DNA of 64,000 nucleotides. Source: Chryseobacterium echinoideorum (GTDB lineage Bacteria > Bacteroidota > Bacteroidia > Flavobacteriales > Weeksellaceae). Location of the stretch: positions 178,688-242,687 of the forward strand of contig NZ_VKNW01000007.1 of NCBI RefSeq assembly GCF_007474535.1, in the 5' to 3' direction. A program made the translations under genes and the position numbers. Below are positions 52,601 through 60,856 of the stretch, one piece after another. The notes under the pieces were generated by a model. The model made no database searches and was not told the origin of the DNA. It saw only the letters and a list, made by a program, of their open reading frames with translations. Numbering within the stretch: position 1 is the stretch's first letter; each line of letters starts with the position of its first letter.

Positions 52601-52888
52601 GTTCAATTGAACCATAATTACCGATAAACTTTCGTAGGAAGATGACTCTACTTTTTTTACATTTTCCAGAGAACCAACGGCATCTTCAATCTTTCTGGTT
52701 ACCGAAGTTTCTACTTCACTTGGTGAAGCTCCGGGATATACCGTAGAAATGGTTACCATATTGGTTTCAAATTTTGGAATCAACTCATACCCCATCATGG
52801 AGTAGCTTAATAAACCTCCCAATGTAAGAATCGTAAACAATACGATGACAAGGGATGGTCTTTTAATGGATATTTCTGCTAACTTCAT
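49700..52888 (-). CDS. RND efflux pump permease (AcrB/HAE1 type)
   Basis: Inner-membrane proton-driven drug exporter, 1062 aa with 12 expected membrane helices and two large periplasmic loops. The proton relay is visible as Asp-Asp in VGILVDDAIVVLENVYRH, and Lys in GLVAKNAIMIVDFANMRK. The N-terminus KRPSLVIVLFTILTLGG and the YPGASPSEVETSVTRKIE block are typical. It ends the tetR-tolC-acrA-acrB operon and follows the adaptor gene by 6 bases. It forms a trimer with the adaptor and TolC-type channel. Substrate range is unknown. Confidence 0.95.
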   Translation of the reverse strand: MKLAEISIKRPSLVIVLFTILTLGGLLSYSMMGYELIPKFETNMVTISTVYPGASPSEVETSVTRKIEDAVGSLENVKKVESSSYESLSVIMVQLNTGADVNYALNDAQRKVNAILADLPEDADPPSLQKFSLDDLPIMTLSITSSKLNNKELYDLLDKKIEPIFSRVNGVAQVDLIGGQEREIQVNLDEKKMQGYGIAIGDVQQAILSSNLDFPTGALKTRTSRSTIRLSGKYRNIEEMNNLVVSNKNGAQVRLSDIAMVFDTQKDIEKVARFNQSPTILLQVKKQSDANAVSVSESVQKTIAQVQEDYKNQALKVNIVDDSTNFTLEAADHVIFDLFLAIILVAVVMLLFLHNIRNAFIVMVSIPVSLIATVIGMYLMGYTLNLMSLLGLSLVVGILVDDAIVVLENVYRHMEMGKSRIRAAYDGASEIGFTVTAITLVIVVVFLPIAMSSGLVSDILAQFCVTVVIATMFSLLASFTIIPWLSSRFGKLVHLTGKNPFEKFILWFEKQLDKFTHWISGILEWCLKTTLRRVMTVIVTFIILISSFMLVAFGFIGGEFFPKMDRGQFLVQMELPKDASVEKTNQVTLEVEKYLRNDKDVVDMITTVGQQSSGFGGVQATLYQSEIQVILVDKSERNESTDIKSAKIKRALEEKFTGVEFKTAPIGLMGADNAPIELVVTAQDNETANKEANRILELLKKVPGSVDAELSTDSGNPEVQVNIDRDKMSSLGLNLASVGQTMQTAFSGNTDGKFRAGEYEYDINIRFGDANRQSIEDVRNLIFTNPQGEQVRLSQFAEVKMGSGPSLLERRDKAPSVKVKSKVVGRPVGDVANEWAAQFMDNEKTKPAGVSYIWSGDMENQTEGFGTLGIALLAAIVLVYLVMVSLYDSFVYPFVVLFSIPLALIGVMVILAITGNSLNIFTMLGMIMLIGLVAKNAIMIVDFANMRKAAGANTHDALIQANHARLRPILMTTIAMIFGMIPIAIAKGAGAEMNNGLAWVVIGGLTSSLFLTLIIVPVVYSLFDSILRRMGKYEKVDYDAEMKADYEHRELSEDGFTPKHVD

Positions 52889-52894
52889 CTTCTC

Positions 52895-53956
52895 TTACTT
52901 TACGATATTGATTTTAGAACCGTTATCAAGGTTGATCTGTCCGCTTGTAATTACCTGCTCTCCTCCTTTAAGTCCGCTCAAAATCTGAACTTTATCTCCA
53001 TAAACTTTTCCGATTTGAACTTTAATTAGTTTTGCAGTACCATTATTTACGATAAACAACTGTCCTGAGCTCACTCCGTTTACAAATGCTTCTGCCGGAA
53101 CTGTGATCATGTTTTGAGTTTCAGCGCCGTTATTTGTTTTAAATATTGCCGTTGCATACATCCCTGCTTTCAGATTTCCTCTGTTCTGAACTTCAATTTC
53201 AACCGGGAAATTTAAAGAAGCATCACTTTTCGGAGCAATAAAGGTAATTCTTCCGCCGAAAGATTCCTCAGGTAAAACATTGACATTAATGGCAACATCC
53301 TGACCTAACGAAATTCTTCCAATCTGACTTTCATCCACTAAAACTGAGAGCTTTAAGCTGTTAATATTCACAATTTCGAACAAAGGAGTTCCCGGAGCAA
53401 CAACGCTTCCCGGTTCTACCATTCTTTTGTTGATTGTTCCGCTGATTCCTGCTCTGATGCTTGTATCATTGACTCTCACACCCTGCGCTCTTACTGCAGC
53501 CTGTGCATTTTTAAGCTGTAATCTGGAATTATCAAGCTGCTGTTTGGTAACACCGCCTGTTTTGTACGCGTTTTCGTAACGCTGATTATCAATAATTGCG
53601 TTTTGTAAGTTATTCTGAGCCTGAGCAACATCTACTTCAATAGCGTCTCTTTTTATTGTTGCCAAAACCTGACCTGCACCAACTCTGGCTCCTTCTTTTA
53701 CCATGACGCTTACAATACGTCCTGAAATATCAGCCGACTGATTCATTTCCTGTTTTGGAATAAAAGTTCCGTTGGCTGAGTAATCTGTATTGATATTTTC
53801 TCTGGAAACAGTAACTACATTTACATTGATTTTATCAACCTGTTTTGCTACTTCTTTTACTTCTGTTTCCTGTTTCTTTTTATTATCAGCAATTTTCCAT
53901 GCTGCCAAACCTACCAGTACAGCAGCTACGATAATGTATATTAAAGTTTTTTTCAT
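52895..53956 (-). CDS. RND efflux periplasmic adaptor (membrane fusion protein)
   Basis: A 353-aa protein with an N-terminal membrane helix (TLIYIIVAAVLVGLAAWKIA) that links the permease to the outer-membrane channel. The lipoyl-type half is VSVMVKEGARVGAGQVLATI (first part) with ISGTINKRMVEPGSVVAPGT (second part), flanking a short helical hairpin; barrel and membrane-proximal domains follow. There is no lipobox, so it is anchored by its helix. It lies 7 bases after the TolC-type gene. Confidence 0.93.
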   Translation of the reverse strand: MKKTLIYIIVAAVLVGLAAWKIADNKKKQETEVKEVAKQVDKINVNVVTVSRENINTDYSANGTFIPKQEMNQSADISGRIVSVMVKEGARVGAGQVLATIKRDAIEVDVAQAQNNLQNAIIDNQRYENAYKTGGVTKQQLDNSRLQLKNAQAAVRAQGVRVNDTSIRAGISGTINKRMVEPGSVVAPGTPLFEIVNINSLKLSVLVDESQIGRISLGQDVAINVNVLPEESFGGRITFIAPKSDASLNFPVEIEVQNRGNLKAGMYATAIFKTNNGAETQNMITVPAEAFVNGVSSGQLFIVNNGTAKLIKVQIGKVYGDKVQILSGLKGGEQVITSGQINLDNGSKINIVK

Positions 53957-53963
53957 TGTTTAA

Positions 53964-55316
53964 TTATGGGTTTTGTAGTGTATTGAGTTCTCCTTTAGCT
54001 TTTATTAATTTAATTTCAGCCTGTTTATAATCCAAAAGTGCATTAGCGTAATTCTGTTTTGCCTGGGTAAGCGCATTTTCAGCATCTAAAACTTCTGTAA
54101 GAGGGGCAAGACCATACTGATAGTTTGCCTGTGTATCTTTCTGAACTTTTTCGGCGAGTGCTACGTTATTTTTCATACTTTCAATATTGATCAAAGAATT
54201 TTCAATATTGGTAACTGCATTTTTATAATCAAGATTCAGACTTTGTTGGGTGTTCTGGATATCCTGATCAAGATCCTGAATATCAATCTCCGCCTGCTGA
54301 ATTTTAGATTTGGTAGAGCCTCCTGTGAAGATCGGAATATTAATATTTAATCCGATTGCGGAATAATCGCTCCATAAAACTCCATCGTTAAAACCATTGG
54401 TTAAAGGAAATTTGCCACCCATTCCTGCCCATCCATAGTTCGCCTGCAGCCCAACGGTAGGATAAAGATATGCTTCTGTAGCTTTTTTGTTATAAACCAG
54501 AAGCTCCCTGTTTTTATTTAAAACTTTCAGTTCGGTTCTGTTATCAAGATTTATCGTGTTTTCTAAAAGCTGAGGTCGTGGTTCTATCGTTTTTTCTTCC
54601 AGCTCAATTGCTGTATCAATAGGAATTCCCATATAAAACTTCAGCGCATTTTTTGATAGTTCCAAGGCGTTGATCAATTGTTGCTTATTGGAACCGATAT
54701 TGGTAAGCTGCACATTGGTTCTGTCCAGATCTATTCCTTTAGCCAGACCATTATCTACCAAACTTTTGATTACGTTGCGTACCTTTTCAGTATTGGCGTA
54801 GCTGGCTTCAATAGTTTTAAGATTTTCTTCCTGCACAAAAACCTGATAGTAAGCTGTCGCAACATTTTCTATAAGCTGTTCGTTGGTTAACTGCGCATTC
54901 AGAATATAGAATTCTCTGGTAGATTTTGCTGCCTTCAGACCTGTAAAAACTCTTTGGTCAAAAATAGTCTGCTGTACCTGCACGACAGCTTGAGAAACCC
55001 ATGGCTGACCCAGCTGCGCTCTTAAACGCTGACCACCAAATTCTAGTAAAGACTCCTGAATGATAGGATTATACGTTAAACCTGCGGTAGCACTTATCTG
55101 AGGTAATGCTCCCGCTTTTGCTTCATTAATCTTGTACTCAGCTTTTTTTACCTGCAAAGCAGCTTTTTTGGCTTCTGCTTTATTCTGAAGAGCCTGCTTG
55201 ATGGCTTCCTGCAAAGAAACCTGCTGCTGGGCAAATACAGAAGAAGAGGTAAACAACATAAATGCTGCAGCAACTCCGATTTTGAGTTTTTTAGCAGTTA
55301 TACGTTTTCTGTTCAT
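53964..55316 (-). CDS. TolC family outer-membrane efflux protein
   Basis: Outer-membrane channel subunit, 450 aa. The signal peptide ends near SSSVFAQQ. The family's paired coiled-coil halves are visible: QEAIKQALQNKAEAKKAALQ near the start, an AYYQVFVQEENLKTIEAS helix, a second repeat with NTQQSLNLDYKNAVTNIENS and LTEVLDAENALTQAKQNYAN, and a C-terminal LDYKQAEIKLIKAKGEL. It is the second gene of the efflux operon, 69 bases after tetR. Confidence 0.93.
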   Translation of the reverse strand: MNRKRITAKKLKIGVAAAFMLFTSSSVFAQQQVSLQEAIKQALQNKAEAKKAALQVKKAEYKINEAKAGALPQISATAGLTYNPIIQESLLEFGGQRLRAQLGQPWVSQAVVQVQQTIFDQRVFTGLKAAKSTREFYILNAQLTNEQLIENVATAYYQVFVQEENLKTIEASYANTEKVRNVIKSLVDNGLAKGIDLDRTNVQLTNIGSNKQQLINALELSKNALKFYMGIPIDTAIELEEKTIEPRPQLLENTINLDNRTELKVLNKNRELLVYNKKATEAYLYPTVGLQANYGWAGMGGKFPLTNGFNDGVLWSDYSAIGLNINIPIFTGGSTKSKIQQAEIDIQDLDQDIQNTQQSLNLDYKNAVTNIENSLINIESMKNNVALAEKVQKDTQANYQYGLAPLTEVLDAENALTQAKQNYANALLDYKQAEIKLIKAKGELNTLQNP

Positions 55317-55385
55317 AATTTATACTTCGTTTATTTTTTTATGTTATTATTAAATGACGGAATACTGTTTCATTTACTTTAAAAA

Positions 55386-55979
55386 TTACTTCTTAAATAG
55401 CATATTGATGATAATTTCTTTACGTTCAGAAATAATCTTGTTAAACTCACTTTCGCTGATCATAAGGTTTTCCATCAACAAAGGTCTTACTGCACTGGGA
55501 AAAACAAGTAATGAAATCATATTGATCAAAAATTGGATGGGTGCCATTTTTTCAATATTTCCTTTATTCATTTCTTTTATAATATCGTCATAGAGCTTTT
55601 CCAGATCTTTTTCTTCAATATCTTTTTGGTGACATGTTCCTTTATTAATCTGTGAAACGATATAAGTTTCCAGATACGGATATTGTAGACTTGTGGATAA
55701 GCTTCCTTCTATAAATTGGCTGATTTTTTCCTTAAAAGGTAGATCAGAATTCATAATAATCTCAGATTTTTCTTTTTCCACACGTTGCGCTTCATTAAAA
55801 ATAATCTGAATGAGGTTGTCTCGGGATCTGAAATAGTAATTAATCAAAGTTCTGTTAACCCCTGCTTCATCCGCAATCTCTTGCGTAGTTGCATCGAATT
55901 TCCCCTGTACGAAGAACAGATTCTTGGCAGTATCTTTTATTAATTCCTGTGTTTGATCTTTTTTATTTGGATTTGACAT
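55386..55979 (-). CDS. TetR/AcrR family transcriptional repressor
   Basis: A 197-aa regulator. The N-terminal helix-turn-helix is TTQEIADEAGVNRTLINYYF (about 28-47), then RSRDNLIQIIFN; the C-terminal ligand-binding helices are hydrophobic. As first gene of the efflux operon it very likely represses its own promoter and so the pump. Its promoter has a full Bacteroidetes -33/-7 pair and two copies of a palindrome. Confidence 0.92.
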   Translation of the reverse strand: MSNPNKKDQTQELIKDTAKNLFFVQGKFDATTQEIADEAGVNRTLINYYFRSRDNLIQIIFNEAQRVEKEKSEIIMNSDLPFKEKISQFIEGSLSTSLQYPYLETYIVSQINKGTCHQKDIEEKDLEKLYDDIIKEMNKGNIEKMAPIQFLINMISLLVFPSAVRPLLMENLMISESEFNKIISERKEIIINMLFKK

Positions 55980-55980
55980 T

Positions 55981-55993
55981 TTTGTTAAACAAA
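55981..55993 (-). promoter_or_regulatory. Palindrome in the tetR leader (putative operator 1)
   Basis: TTTGTTAAACAAA, a perfect 6-base-arm palindrome around a single centre base, lies between the predicted transcription start and the tetR ATG. An almost identical copy lies 50 bases upstream. Confidence 0.6.
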
Positions 55994-55999
55994 TTTGTG

Positions 56000-56030
56000 C
56001 AAATTTATATCAAACAAATGTTTTAACAAA
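56000..56030 (-). promoter_or_regulatory. Promoter of the tetR efflux operon
   Basis: Minus-strand TTTG (-33, 56027-56030), 19-base spacer, TAAATTTG (-7, 56000-56007): an exact match to the Bacteroidetes primary promoter. The start codon is 20 bases downstream of the -7 element. Confidence 0.72.
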
Positions 56031-56043
56031 ATTGTTAAACAAA
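56022..56043 (-). promoter_or_regulatory. Palindromes over the -33 region (putative operator 2)
   Basis: A second TTGTTAAACAAA (56032-56043) overlaps an 8-base-arm inverted repeat (56022-56039, TTTAACAA/TTGTTAAA). Together they cover the -33 element, as expected for repression. Confidence 0.6.
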
Positions 56044-56255
56044 AATATTAATGAAATTATTATGATATGCATCATATTATTTAAAAGAAACACTAAGGAA
56101 TTTTTTAAAGTGTATTTGAAAGATGAAATACTTTTTTGGTGAGATACTGATTTATGCTTATAATATAAGTTAGATTTGATTTTATTAATAGAAAATTAAA
56201 ATCCGAATTCAAATAACCAAGTATTGACTTAACGAAGAGTCTATATTGTAAAAAA

Positions 56256-56286
56256 AAATAGTCCGGTAATGATTACCGGACTATTT
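56256..56286 (-). terminator. Terminator after the outer-membrane beta-barrel gene
   Basis: A long stem (AAATAGTCCGGTA with its complement, 5-base loop, 56256-56286). A minus-strand T-run follows the lower arm, so it ends the minus-strand gene at 56331. Confidence 0.8.
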
Positions 56287-56330
56287 ATAATGTCTAATGT
56301 GATGATTCTAAACTTATGTTTAGTTCTTCA

Positions 56331-56945
56331 TTACTTTGTGAATACATACTTCACACCGATACCTACATTTGCAAGGTTCAATCCGAAGTTAAAATTGTTT
56401 ACATTTTTTGCTCCGTCAACATCATATTTTGACGTGCTGTAACCAAATTCTCCGATTGTTGCTTCGATAGTCCAGTTTTTGTTTAAGAAATAATCTAAAC
56501 CTGGTTTTACAGAAACACCAAATGCATTATAGTTTACTTTGTTTGAAACTGTAGTACTGTTTAAGCTTTCTTCAACTTTTTCATTACCAAACTCCATAGG
56601 AACTGAAAGTTGACCGAAGATATACAATTTATCTCCTAAAGTCCAATATTTTCTTACGAAAGGCTCAACTACGAATGCAGACTGAGTATATTTATCGAAA
56701 CCATTTTCATAAGTTTCTTTTTCAATTCTTGATGCATAGCCTACTCCTAAACCTACTGCCAAGTTTGGTGCAACAAAATATCCTACTGTTGGCACAACTG
56801 CAAAGTTATCAACCTTAGTATCATCATTATTATCTTCTGTAGAAGAATATCCCACTACACCTGATACATACGTAGTTCCTTTTGCAATTTGAGCATTTGA
56901 TAAACCAAAAGCTACTACTGCAGCTGTTAATAATAATTTTTTCAT
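56331..56945 (-). CDS. Outer-membrane beta-barrel protein
   Basis: A 204-aa outer-membrane barrel protein of the OmpX/porin-like type. The signal peptide is KKLLLTAAVVAFGLSNAQ; alternating hydrophobic strands follow (NLAVGLGVGYASRIEK, YIFGQLSVPMEFGNE, PGLDYFLNKNWTIEA) and the chain ends with an aromatic C-terminal strand, IGVKYVFTK. It shares its signal style and barrel pattern with the next gene upstream, but is not a close copy. A TAAATTTG -7 element lies 29 bases before the start. Confidence 0.82.
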   Translation of the reverse strand: MKKLLLTAAVVAFGLSNAQIAKGTTYVSGVVGYSSTEDNNDDTKVDNFAVVPTVGYFVAPNLAVGLGVGYASRIEKETYENGFDKYTQSAFVVEPFVRKYWTLGDKLYIFGQLSVPMEFGNEKVEESLNSTTVSNKVNYNAFGVSVKPGLDYFLNKNWTIEATIGEFGYSTSKYDVDGAKNVNNFNFGLNLANVGIGVKYVFTK

Positions 56946-56974
56946 GTTTTAAATTATTTAATACTTTCTGACTG

Positions 56975-56982
56975 CAAATTTA
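56975..56982 (-). promoter_or_regulatory. -7 promoter element of the outer-membrane protein gene
   Basis: Minus-strand TAAATTTG (TAnnTTTG), 29 bases before the start codon. Confidence 0.38.
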
Positions 56983-57101
56983 TAGGTGATAATTGCAATA
57001 TTAAAATTTGTTAACATGATTAATATCACGCATGAATATTGACTTTTTATGGATTAAAATCGCAGTAATGAGATTTAATTGTATAAAACTTAAAAATAAA
57101 A

Positions 57102-57131
57102 TAAAAAAAACTCCAACTTTTCAATTGGAGC
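57102..57131 (-). terminator. Terminator after the second outer-membrane protein gene
   Basis: The minus-strand stem CTCCAA/TTGGAG (57111-57116 and 57125-57130), extended with one mismatch, is followed by eight T. Confidence 0.72.
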
Positions 57132-57156
57132 ATAATATAATGGTTAAAAAAATATT

Positions 57157-57657
57157 TTACTTTAAGAAAAAATTGATTCCCAGGTTGATTGCACCAAAGT
57201 TAGAATCTATCCTTCTATCTCTGTCAAAATCTCTTCTTTCACTTCCGATGTTCTGATATCCCAAGTATAATTCAGCATTTGACATTTGGTAACCAACTTT
57301 AGGATAAACATACAAACCACTATCTACACCGTCTTTTGTAGAAATAGCACCTCCCAAATCTAGCCCCACAAATAAAGGAACGCTGGCAAACTTATATTTC
57401 CCTGATGCAGCAAGTGGAATAAATCCGAAATCATCCCATCTGTCTTTTCCAAAAAAATGAGAATATCCTGAAGCAATTCCCACATCCAGACCTCTCATGA
57501 TATTCCACATATAAGCAGCATCCACTCCCAGTGTAAAACTGGAAACTTTTGAAGCATCTCCTACAGGAGCACCAATATGACCACCAAGCTTAAAGCCACT
57601 TTGCGCATTAATCGTTCCAAATAATGCAAAAGCTCCTAATAACAATAGTTTTTTCAT
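57157..57657 (-). CDS. Outer-membrane beta-barrel protein
   Basis: A 166-aa exported protein with signal KKLLLLGAFALFGTINAQ and barrel-type strands (FKLGGHIGAPVGD, LDVGIASGYSHFFG, SVPLFVGLDLGG, LYVYPKVGYQMSNAELYLG, INLGINFFLK). It is similar in layout to small porin-family proteins. Function unknown. It has its own terminator and is independent of the neighbouring beta-barrel gene. Confidence 0.8.
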   Translation of the reverse strand: MKKLLLLGAFALFGTINAQSGFKLGGHIGAPVGDASKVSSFTLGVDAAYMWNIMRGLDVGIASGYSHFFGKDRWDDFGFIPLAASGKYKFASVPLFVGLDLGGAISTKDGVDSGLYVYPKVGYQMSNAELYLGYQNIGSERRDFDRDRRIDSNFGAINLGINFFLK

Positions 57658-57831
57658 AATAATTCTATTTTATGTTGTTAACTCAATAGTATTTCTGGGA
57701 GCAAACACAATGCCACAGCGGTTTTATATATACCGAAAGTAATTTAATACCAAAAAATAAGAAATTTGAAAGATCATGTGATTCTAATTTTTAGGCAGAA
57801 AAATTGCTTATGGTTAACTAAATCTACATGT

Positions 57832-59193
57832 ATGGTAATTTCAGAAATAATACGGCTCCAAAAAGACTTTTTTAAAACACACAAAACAAAGAATCTCAAT
57901 TTCAGAAAAATGTATCTGGAAAAAATGTACGATCTGATTAAAAAAAATGAAAATTACTTATATGAGGCTATAGAAAAAGATTTTGGGAAATCTAAATTTG
58001 ATACTTTTACTACTGAAATTTCTTTTATTCTGAATGATATTACATATTATCTGAAAAACCTGAAATCACTTTCAAAACCTAAAAAAGTAAGCACCAATCT
58101 CACCAATCAATTGGGGAAAAGCAGAATTTATTCTGAACCTTTAGGTAACATTCTCGTCATCGGAGCATGGAATTATCCTTACCAATTATCACTTTCTCCC
58201 ATAATTGCTGCTTTAGCTGCAGGAAACTGCTGCATCCTAAAACCAAGCGAAATTGCAGAAAATACAATGAAACTGATGGCAAAAATTATTAATGAGAACT
58301 TTCCTCCAGAGTATCTGTATGTTTTTGAAGGCGGAGTTGATGAAACCACTGAGCTTCTTAAACTGCATTTTGATAAAATATTTTTTACAGGAAGTACCAA
58401 AGTAGGGAGAATCGTCTACGAAGCTGCAGCAAAAAACCTAACCCCCGTTACTCTGGAGTTGGGCGGAAAATCTCCTGCAATTATCACCAAAGACGCCAAT
58501 CTTGAAGTTGCAGCCAAAAGAATTGTTTGGGGAAAATTTCTGAATGCCGGACAAACCTGTGTTGCTCCTGATTATCTTTTGGTGGAAGAATCTGTACAGG
58601 AGCAATTTTTGGAGACTTTAGTAAAAAATATTAAAGAATTTGATTATCATTCTAATGCTGAACATTATACTAAAATTATAAATCAGAAAAATTTTGACAG
58701 GCTTATTGGCTTAATTGATAACAATAAAATCTATTATGGCGGAAATTATGATACGGGCAACCTTTACATTCAGCCTACAATTCTTTCAAATGTAAACTGG
58801 AAAGATCATGTCATGCAGGAAGAGATTTTCGGACCTTTACTGCCGGTTTTAACATTCAGTAACTTTAATATTGCTCTTAATGATATTCTTGAAAAAGAAA
58901 AACCTCTTTCAGCATATTTATTTAGCAATAATTCGGAAGAAAAAGAGCATTTTACCCAAAAAATTTCTTTTGGCGGCGGCTGTATCAATGATGTGATCAT
59001 GCATTTAGGCAATAAAAATCTTCCTTTCGGAGGTGTTGGAAATTCTGGTATCGGAAGCTATCATGGTAAGTTTGGTTTTGATACTTTCTCGCACCAAAAA
59101 GCCATTCTAGAAAGAGCCAATTGGGGTGAACCCAACATAAAATATCCTCCTTATTCGGAGAAAAAACTTCACTGGATCAAAAAACTCTTTTAG
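57832..59193 (+). CDS. Aldehyde dehydrogenase (class 3 type)
   Basis: NAD(P)-dependent aldehyde dehydrogenase, 453 aa from the chosen start. The general base Glu is in TLELGGKSPAI, the nucleophile Cys in FLNAGQTCVAPDY, and the nucleotide site includes FFTGSTKVGRIVYEAAAK. Its short N-terminus and the C-terminal GNSGIGSYHGKFGFDTFSH match class 3/fatty-aldehyde enzymes. An in-frame ATG at 57766 adds 22 residues (KDHVILIFRQK...) unlike the family; the ATG at 57832 (MVISEIIRLQKDFF) gives the normal length. A terminator follows. Substrate: medium/long-chain aldehydes inferred. Confidence 0.92.
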   Translation: MVISEIIRLQKDFFKTHKTKNLNFRKMYLEKMYDLIKKNENYLYEAIEKDFGKSKFDTFTTEISFILNDITYYLKNLKSLSKPKKVSTNLTNQLGKSRIYSEPLGNILVIGAWNYPYQLSLSPIIAALAAGNCCILKPSEIAENTMKLMAKIINENFPPEYLYVFEGGVDETTELLKLHFDKIFFTGSTKVGRIVYEAAAKNLTPVTLELGGKSPAIITKDANLEVAAKRIVWGKFLNAGQTCVAPDYLLVEESVQEQFLETLVKNIKEFDYHSNAEHYTKIINQKNFDRLIGLIDNNKIYYGGNYDTGNLYIQPTILSNVNWKDHVMQEEIFGPLLPVLTFSNFNIALNDILEKEKPLSAYLFSNNSEEKEHFTQKISFGGGCINDVIMHLGNKNLPFGGVGNSGIGSYHGKFGFDTFSHQKAILERANWGEPNIKYPPYSEKKLHWIKKLF

Positions 59194-59217
59194 AATAACA
59201 AAAAGTAAATACAAATA

Positions 59218-59245
59218 AAAGGAGAACCAATTTTGATTCTCCTTT
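59218..59245. terminator. Bidirectional terminator between ALDH and lpdA
   Basis: A perfect 9-bp stem (AAAGGAGAA at 59218-59226, complement at 59237-59245) between convergent genes. Confidence 0.78.
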
Positions 59246-59286
59246 GTATTTTATTTTTTCCCTGAAAATAGGGCAAAAACTATTTA

Positions 59287-60675
59287 TTAAATGTGAATTA
59301 CTTCGCCATAAGCAGCTGCAGCAGCTTCCATAATTGCTTCAGAAACTGTTGGATGCGGGTGGATAGATTTGATGATCTCATGACCGGTAGTTTCCAGTTT
59401 TCTTGCAACAACTGCTTCAGCAACCATATCGGTAACGCCTTCACCAATCATGTGGCAGCCTAACCATTCTCCGTATTTAGCATCGAAAATTACTTTTACA
59501 AAACCGTCTGTATTTCCATTTGCTGTTGCTTTTCCACTTGCAGAAAGAGGAAATTTACCCACTTTGATTTCATAACCTTTTTCTTTAGCCTGCTTTTCTG
59601 TAAGACCAACAGAAGCTACTTCAGGATGACAATATGTACATCCCGGAATATTGCCGTAGTCAATTTTCTCAACATGCATTCCTTTGATCTTTTCAACACA
59701 AGTAATTCCTTCCGCAGAAGCAACGTGCGCCAAAGCCTGAGTAGGAATGATATCTCCGATTGCATAATATCCCGGAACTGAAGTTTCGTACCATTCATTT
59801 ACCAAAACTCTTCCTTTATCTGTCTGGATTCCCACTTCTTCAAGACCTACGTTTTCAATATTTGCAGCAATACCCACCGCTGAAAGTAAAATATCTGCTT
59901 CCAGAATCACTTCTCCTTTAGCGGTTTTTACTTTAGCCTTTACACCTTCTCCACTGGTATCAACACTTTCTACAGAAGCATTGGTCATGATTTCGATTCC
60001 TGATTTTTTCAGAGATTTCTCTAAGTGTTTAGAAATTTCTTCATCCTCTACAGGAACGATGTTTGGCATAAATTCAACAACAGTTACTTTTGTACCCATT
60101 GTATTATAGAAATCAGCAAATTCTACCCCGATTGCGCCGGAACCTACTACGATCATAGATTTCGGCTGCTCAGGAAGAGATAATGCCTGTCTGTATCCTA
60201 TTACTTTTTTACCATCTTGAGGAAGATTTGGCAATTCTCTTGAATGTGCTCCTGTAGCGATAATAATGTGAGTCCCTGTATATTCAGTTACTTTCCCTTC
60301 TTTATCTGTTACAGAAACTTTTTTACTTTTCTGAACTTTAGCTGTACCAAGAATTACATCAATTTTGTTTTTCTTCATCAGGAATTCGATCCCTTTGCTC
60401 ATCTTTGAGGCAACACCACGGCTTCTCTGAATTACATTTGAAAACTCAAAACTAGCTTCCACTTTGTTTAACCCATAATCTTCAGCATGATTAATATAAT
60501 GAAAAACCTGAGCAGATTTCAATAAAGCTTTTGTTGGAATACAACCCCAATTCAGGCAGATTCCTCCTAAATTTTCTTTTTCGATAATTGCAGTTTTGAA
60601 ACCCAACTGCGCTGCTCTGATTGCTGTAACATATCCACCGGGACCACTACCGATGACAATAATATCGTAATTCAT
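59287..60675 (-). CDS. lpdA: Dihydrolipoyl dehydrogenase (E3)
   Basis: FAD enzyme reoxidising lipoamide in the pyruvate, 2-oxoglutarate and branched-chain dehydrogenase complexes and the glycine-cleavage system (462 aa). FAD site IIVIGSGPGGYVTAIRAAQL, redox disulfide in GGICLNWGCIPTKALL, NAD site MIVVGSGAIGVEFADFY, second FAD motif YAIGDIIPTQ, and the catalytic His-Glu in SIHPHPTVSEA. A frame start at 60759 adds 28 unrelated residues; the ATG at 60675 starts MNYDIIVIGSG and is preferred. Other complex subunits are not in this window. Confidence 0.96.
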   Translation of the reverse strand: MNYDIIVIGSGPGGYVTAIRAAQLGFKTAIIEKENLGGICLNWGCIPTKALLKSAQVFHYINHAEDYGLNKVEASFEFSNVIQRSRGVASKMSKGIEFLMKKNKIDVILGTAKVQKSKKVSVTDKEGKVTEYTGTHIIIATGAHSRELPNLPQDGKKVIGYRQALSLPEQPKSMIVVGSGAIGVEFADFYNTMGTKVTVVEFMPNIVPVEDEEISKHLEKSLKKSGIEIMTNASVESVDTSGEGVKAKVKTAKGEVILEADILLSAVGIAANIENVGLEEVGIQTDKGRVLVNEWYETSVPGYYAIGDIIPTQALAHVASAEGITCVEKIKGMHVEKIDYGNIPGCTYCHPEVASVGLTEKQAKEKGYEIKVGKFPLSASGKATANGNTDGFVKVIFDAKYGEWLGCHMIGEGVTDMVAEAVVARKLETTGHEIIKSIHPHPTVSEAIMEAAAAAYGEVIHI

Positions 60676-60856
60676 TAGCTTAAAATTTTTATGCGAATTT
60701 AAGGAAAAATATTGGATGTTGCGTCCTATGCTTTTTTCGTAAATTACAACCGGATTCAATTAATTCAGACATCATAGAAACAGTTTATAATAGAGCGTTT
60801 TGGTAAAGTTTTTTTAATGATAGAAAATTGAAGGAGTTTTCGAGATCATAGAAAAA

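Larger units (their letters stand above)
55980..56330. other. 351-base gap between tetR and the outer-membrane protein gene
   Basis: Contains the tetR promoter and operators (to about 56045) and the terminator of the next minus-strand gene (56256-56286). Positions about 56050-56250 are AT-rich and I see nothing else there. Confidence 0.5.
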
